In this document: positions 62,356 through 64,000 of the stretch, one piece after another
How the letters are laid out: every line of letters starts with the position of its first letter
Numbering within the stretch: the stretch's first letter is position 1
The notes under the pieces: model-generated
Database searches by the model: none
The model's input: only the letters and a program-made list of their open reading frames with translations
What the model was told of the DNA's origin: nothing
Position numbers and translations under genes: made by a program
Source: Actinomyces sp. oral taxon 897
GTDB taxonomy: Bacteria > Actinomycetota > Actinomycetes > Actinomycetales > Actinomycetaceae
Assembly (NCBI RefSeq): GCF_002999235.1
Contig: NZ_CP027236.1
Span: 310,001 to 374,000, forward strand
Length of the DNA: 64,000 nucleotides
Reading direction: 5' to 3'

Positions 62356-63305
62356 GACCCCGCCTCCCCGCCGGGCCGGGGCGCACCGGCCCCGGTCCGC
62401 CCGCCTGCGTCGGCCCGCTCCCGGCCGGTCCGAGCGCCCCGGGCCGGTCCCGCGCCCGCCCCGCCCGCGTCCTCAACCCGGGCGGGCGCGCCCGGGCGCT
62501 GAGGGCCTGGGGCGGGGCCACAGGCGTCCCCAGCCCGGGCGGGCAGCTCCAGGACCACGGTGAAACCGTCCCCGACGGGCCCCGCCGTGAGGCTTCCACC
62601 CAGGGCCTGCGCCTGCTCCCGCAGGCCCGTCAGCCCGTAGCCGCTGCCGGGCTGGGGGACCCAGTCCGGGCCGGGGCCGGCGTCGGACACGCGCAGGCTC
62701 AGTCGCCCGGGACCGGTGTCCGCCTCCACACGCACCGGGCTGGGCCCCGCGTGACGGGCCGTGTTGACCAGGGCCTCACGCACCACCCGCAGCGCCAGGT
62801 CCTCGGCGGGGGCGGCGCCACAGGGTGCCGGTGGCGGCGCAGCCCGCCGGGCCTCGGCGTCCCCACCCCGCAGGACCGCCAGCATGCGCCGCAGGTCGGC
62901 GGTGGCCTCGTGCCCGGCCTGCTCGATCTGGGCCAGGGCCTGGCGCAGGCCCTCAGGATCCCGGTGCAGACGCTGGGCCACGGCCGCGTGCACCGTGATC
63001 GCCCCCAGCCCGCCCGAGACCAGGTCGTGCAGCTCACGGGACAGCGCCAGGCGGTCCTCGGCCACCGCCCGCGCCGCCGCCAGGTCGGCCAGGCGGGCCT
63101 CATAGGCGCGCCTCTCACGCCGTCGCAGCCACACGGTCAGGGCGAAGGCCGTCACCAGGGCCGCCACGGTGGTCGCCCGTACCAGCGGACTGGGGGCCTG
63201 CTCGGAGCCTACGAGGGACAGGGCCGCCATGAAGGTGACCAGCACCGGCACGGGCCAGTGCCGGGACGACACCTTCTCTCCCACCGGGTAGGACCTGCTG
63301 CTCAC
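62352..63305 (-). CDS. Sensor histidine kinase (HisKA_3/DesK type)
   Basis: The 317-aa product has two membrane helices (about 15-33 and 42-60) and no large sensor loop. The dimerisation domain carries the phospho-histidine in LALSRELHDLVSGGLGAITV, and the ATPase domain has the N-box VVREALVNTARHA and the G-box SDAGPGPD...GSGYGLTGLREQA. The last 60 or so residues are an Ala/Gly/Pro/Arg-rich low-complexity tail. A short sensor suggests that it detects membrane state or a partner transporter such as the divergent ABC gene. Confidence 0.92.
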   Translation of the reverse strand: MSSRSYPVGEKVSSRHWPVPVLVTFMAALSLVGSEQAPSPLVRATTVAALVTAFALTVWLRRRERRAYEARLADLAAARAVAEDRLALSRELHDLVSGGLGAITVHAAVAQRLHRDPEGLRQALAQIEQAGHEATADLRRMLAVLRGGDAEARRAAPPPAPCGAAPAEDLALRVVREALVNTARHAGPSPVRVEADTGPGRLSLRVSDAGPGPDWVPQPGSGYGLTGLREQAQALGGSLTAGPVGDGFTVVLELPARAGDACGPAPGPQRPGAPARVEDAGGAGAGPARGARTGRERADAGGRTGAGAPRPGGEAGS

Positions 63306-63437
63306 GCCCCCACTCTAGGCAGGCCCCGCCGGCAGCGGCATCAGACCACGGTCTGAGGGACCGGGCTCCGACCCGGGACGCCCCGGGCCCTCCCCGGAGC
63401 CGACGCCGCCCGGCCCGGGAGCACCCACACTGGCGCC

Positions 63438-64000
63438 ATGATCGTTATCGACTCCCTGAGCAAGAGCTACCGGGGCCGCGAGATCCTCCACCAGGTGTCC
63501 TTCCGGGCACGCCCCGGCCGGGTCACCGGCTTCGTGGGACGCAACGGCGCGGGCAAGTCCACCACCCTGCGCTGCCTGCTGGGCCTGGACCACCTCGACG
63601 GCGGCCGCGCCCTGGTCCTGGACCGGCCCTACGCCCGCCTGCGCCACCCGCTACGCCACGTCGGCGCCGTGCTCGACGGCGCCGGGGCCGCCCCCTCCCG
63701 CACCGGGTACGCCCACCTGCGCTGGGTGGCCACGGGCGCGGGCCTGCCACGACGTCGGGTCAACGAGGTCCTGGAGGCCGTCGGCCTGGCCCAGGCCGCC
63801 CGGCGCCCGGTGTCCACCTACTCCCTGGGGATGGGCCAGCGCCTGGGCCTGGCCACGGCGCTCCTGGGCGACCCGCAGGTGCTCGTCCTGGACGAGCCGG
63901 TCAACGGCCTGGACCCCGAGGGCATCCGGTGGATCCGGGACCTGCTCAGGGCGCGTGCCGCGGCCGGGGGGACGGTCCTGCTCTCCAGCCACCTGCTGGG
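63438..64000 (+). CDS. ABC transporter ATP-binding protein (3' end beyond window)
   Basis: The frame opens at the ATG at 63438 and runs past the window end, giving 187 codons. It has MIVIDSLSKSYRGREILHQV, Walker A GRNGAGKST, a signature-region variant YSLGMGQRLGLA, Walker B VLVLDEPVNGLD and the H-loop SSHLL. The short-form, single-domain ATPase with LGMGQR instead of LSGGQ resembles the bacitracin/antibiotic-resistance or heme (CcmA-like) export class. The permease would be expected just downstream. CACACT 6 nt before the ATG suggests a leaderless start. The two-component genes diverge from it. Confidence 0.88.
   Translation, partial: MIVIDSLSKSYRGREILHQVSFRARPGRVTGFVGRNGAGKSTTLRCLLGLDHLDGGRALVLDRPYARLRHPLRHVGAVLDGAGAAPSRTGYAHLRWVATGAGLPRRRVNEVLEAVGLAQAARRPVSTYSLGMGQRLGLATALLGDPQVLVLDEPVNGLDPEGIRWIRDLLRARAAAGGTVLLSSHLL

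Overview
The window is high-GC DNA (roughly 70% by eye) from an actinobacterium. GTG starts are frequent, neighbouring genes often share a base or overlap as ATGA/GTGA, and several genes start about 6-8 nt after a -10-like hexamer, as leaderless genes do. The order sucC-sucD-DUF6350-like-purH and the DUF3017-like and DUF4081/GNAT-like genes are also actinobacterial. An Actinomyces-like (Actinomycetaceae) host is my best guess; it is not proven. I see no rRNA, tRNA, transposase, integrase or CRISPR array.

Bases 1-11436 (minus strand) hold a secretion-substrate region. A WXG100 protein and a second WXG-like small protein are followed by four paralogs of one large (about 750 aa) unrecognised family, probably the DUF6571 type. 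Two different secreted or lipoprotein genes are interleaved. One paralog has a helical T7-type N-terminus; the other three have Sec/lipoprotein leaders. Bases 11437-11779 form a divergent control region with a perfect inverted repeat. From 11780 to 25262 (plus strand) a tightly packed operon encodes a Tad-type pilus (CpaB, TadZ, TadA, TadB, TadC, Flp-like pilin, three TadE/F/G-like pseudopilins), then a membrane LysM/BTAD protein and a 1543-aa FHA plus three-ATPase FtsK/SpoIIIE protein of the EssC/EccC class. The layout suggests a combined Tad pilus and type VII-like secretion locus.

Bases 25341-36453 are mostly housekeeping: sucCD, a polytopic protein, a ZTP riboswitch controlling purH, a DMT-like permease, a MauE-thioredoxin fusion, a DUF3017-like protein, an alpha/beta hydrolase and an SDF symporter. 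Bases 37055-40811 encode a two-subunit ABC exporter (CydDC-like) whose predicted promoter carries a TetR-type palindrome. Then come mdh, a zinc-ribbon protein, a GntR regulator, a long DivIVA-like coiled-coil protein, a membrane protein with 102-bp tandem repeats, a lipoprotein, a YbbN-like thioredoxin/TPR protein and glgP.

Bases 51161-64000 hold ispG (MEP pathway), a GNAT protein, a TctB/TctA-like transporter pair and a four-gene mevalonate operon (mvk-mvaD-pmk-fni), so enzymes of both isoprenoid routes lie within 9 kb. The end has a GlsB-type membrane protein, two small envelope genes, a NarL/DesK-type two-component system and a truncated ABC ATPase.

Two dispersed intergenic repeat families stand out. 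One is a 200-bp palindromic element in two copies. The other is a 22-bp unit, in tandem or single, at four sites. Neither fits a mobile-element or CRISPR class that I can name.
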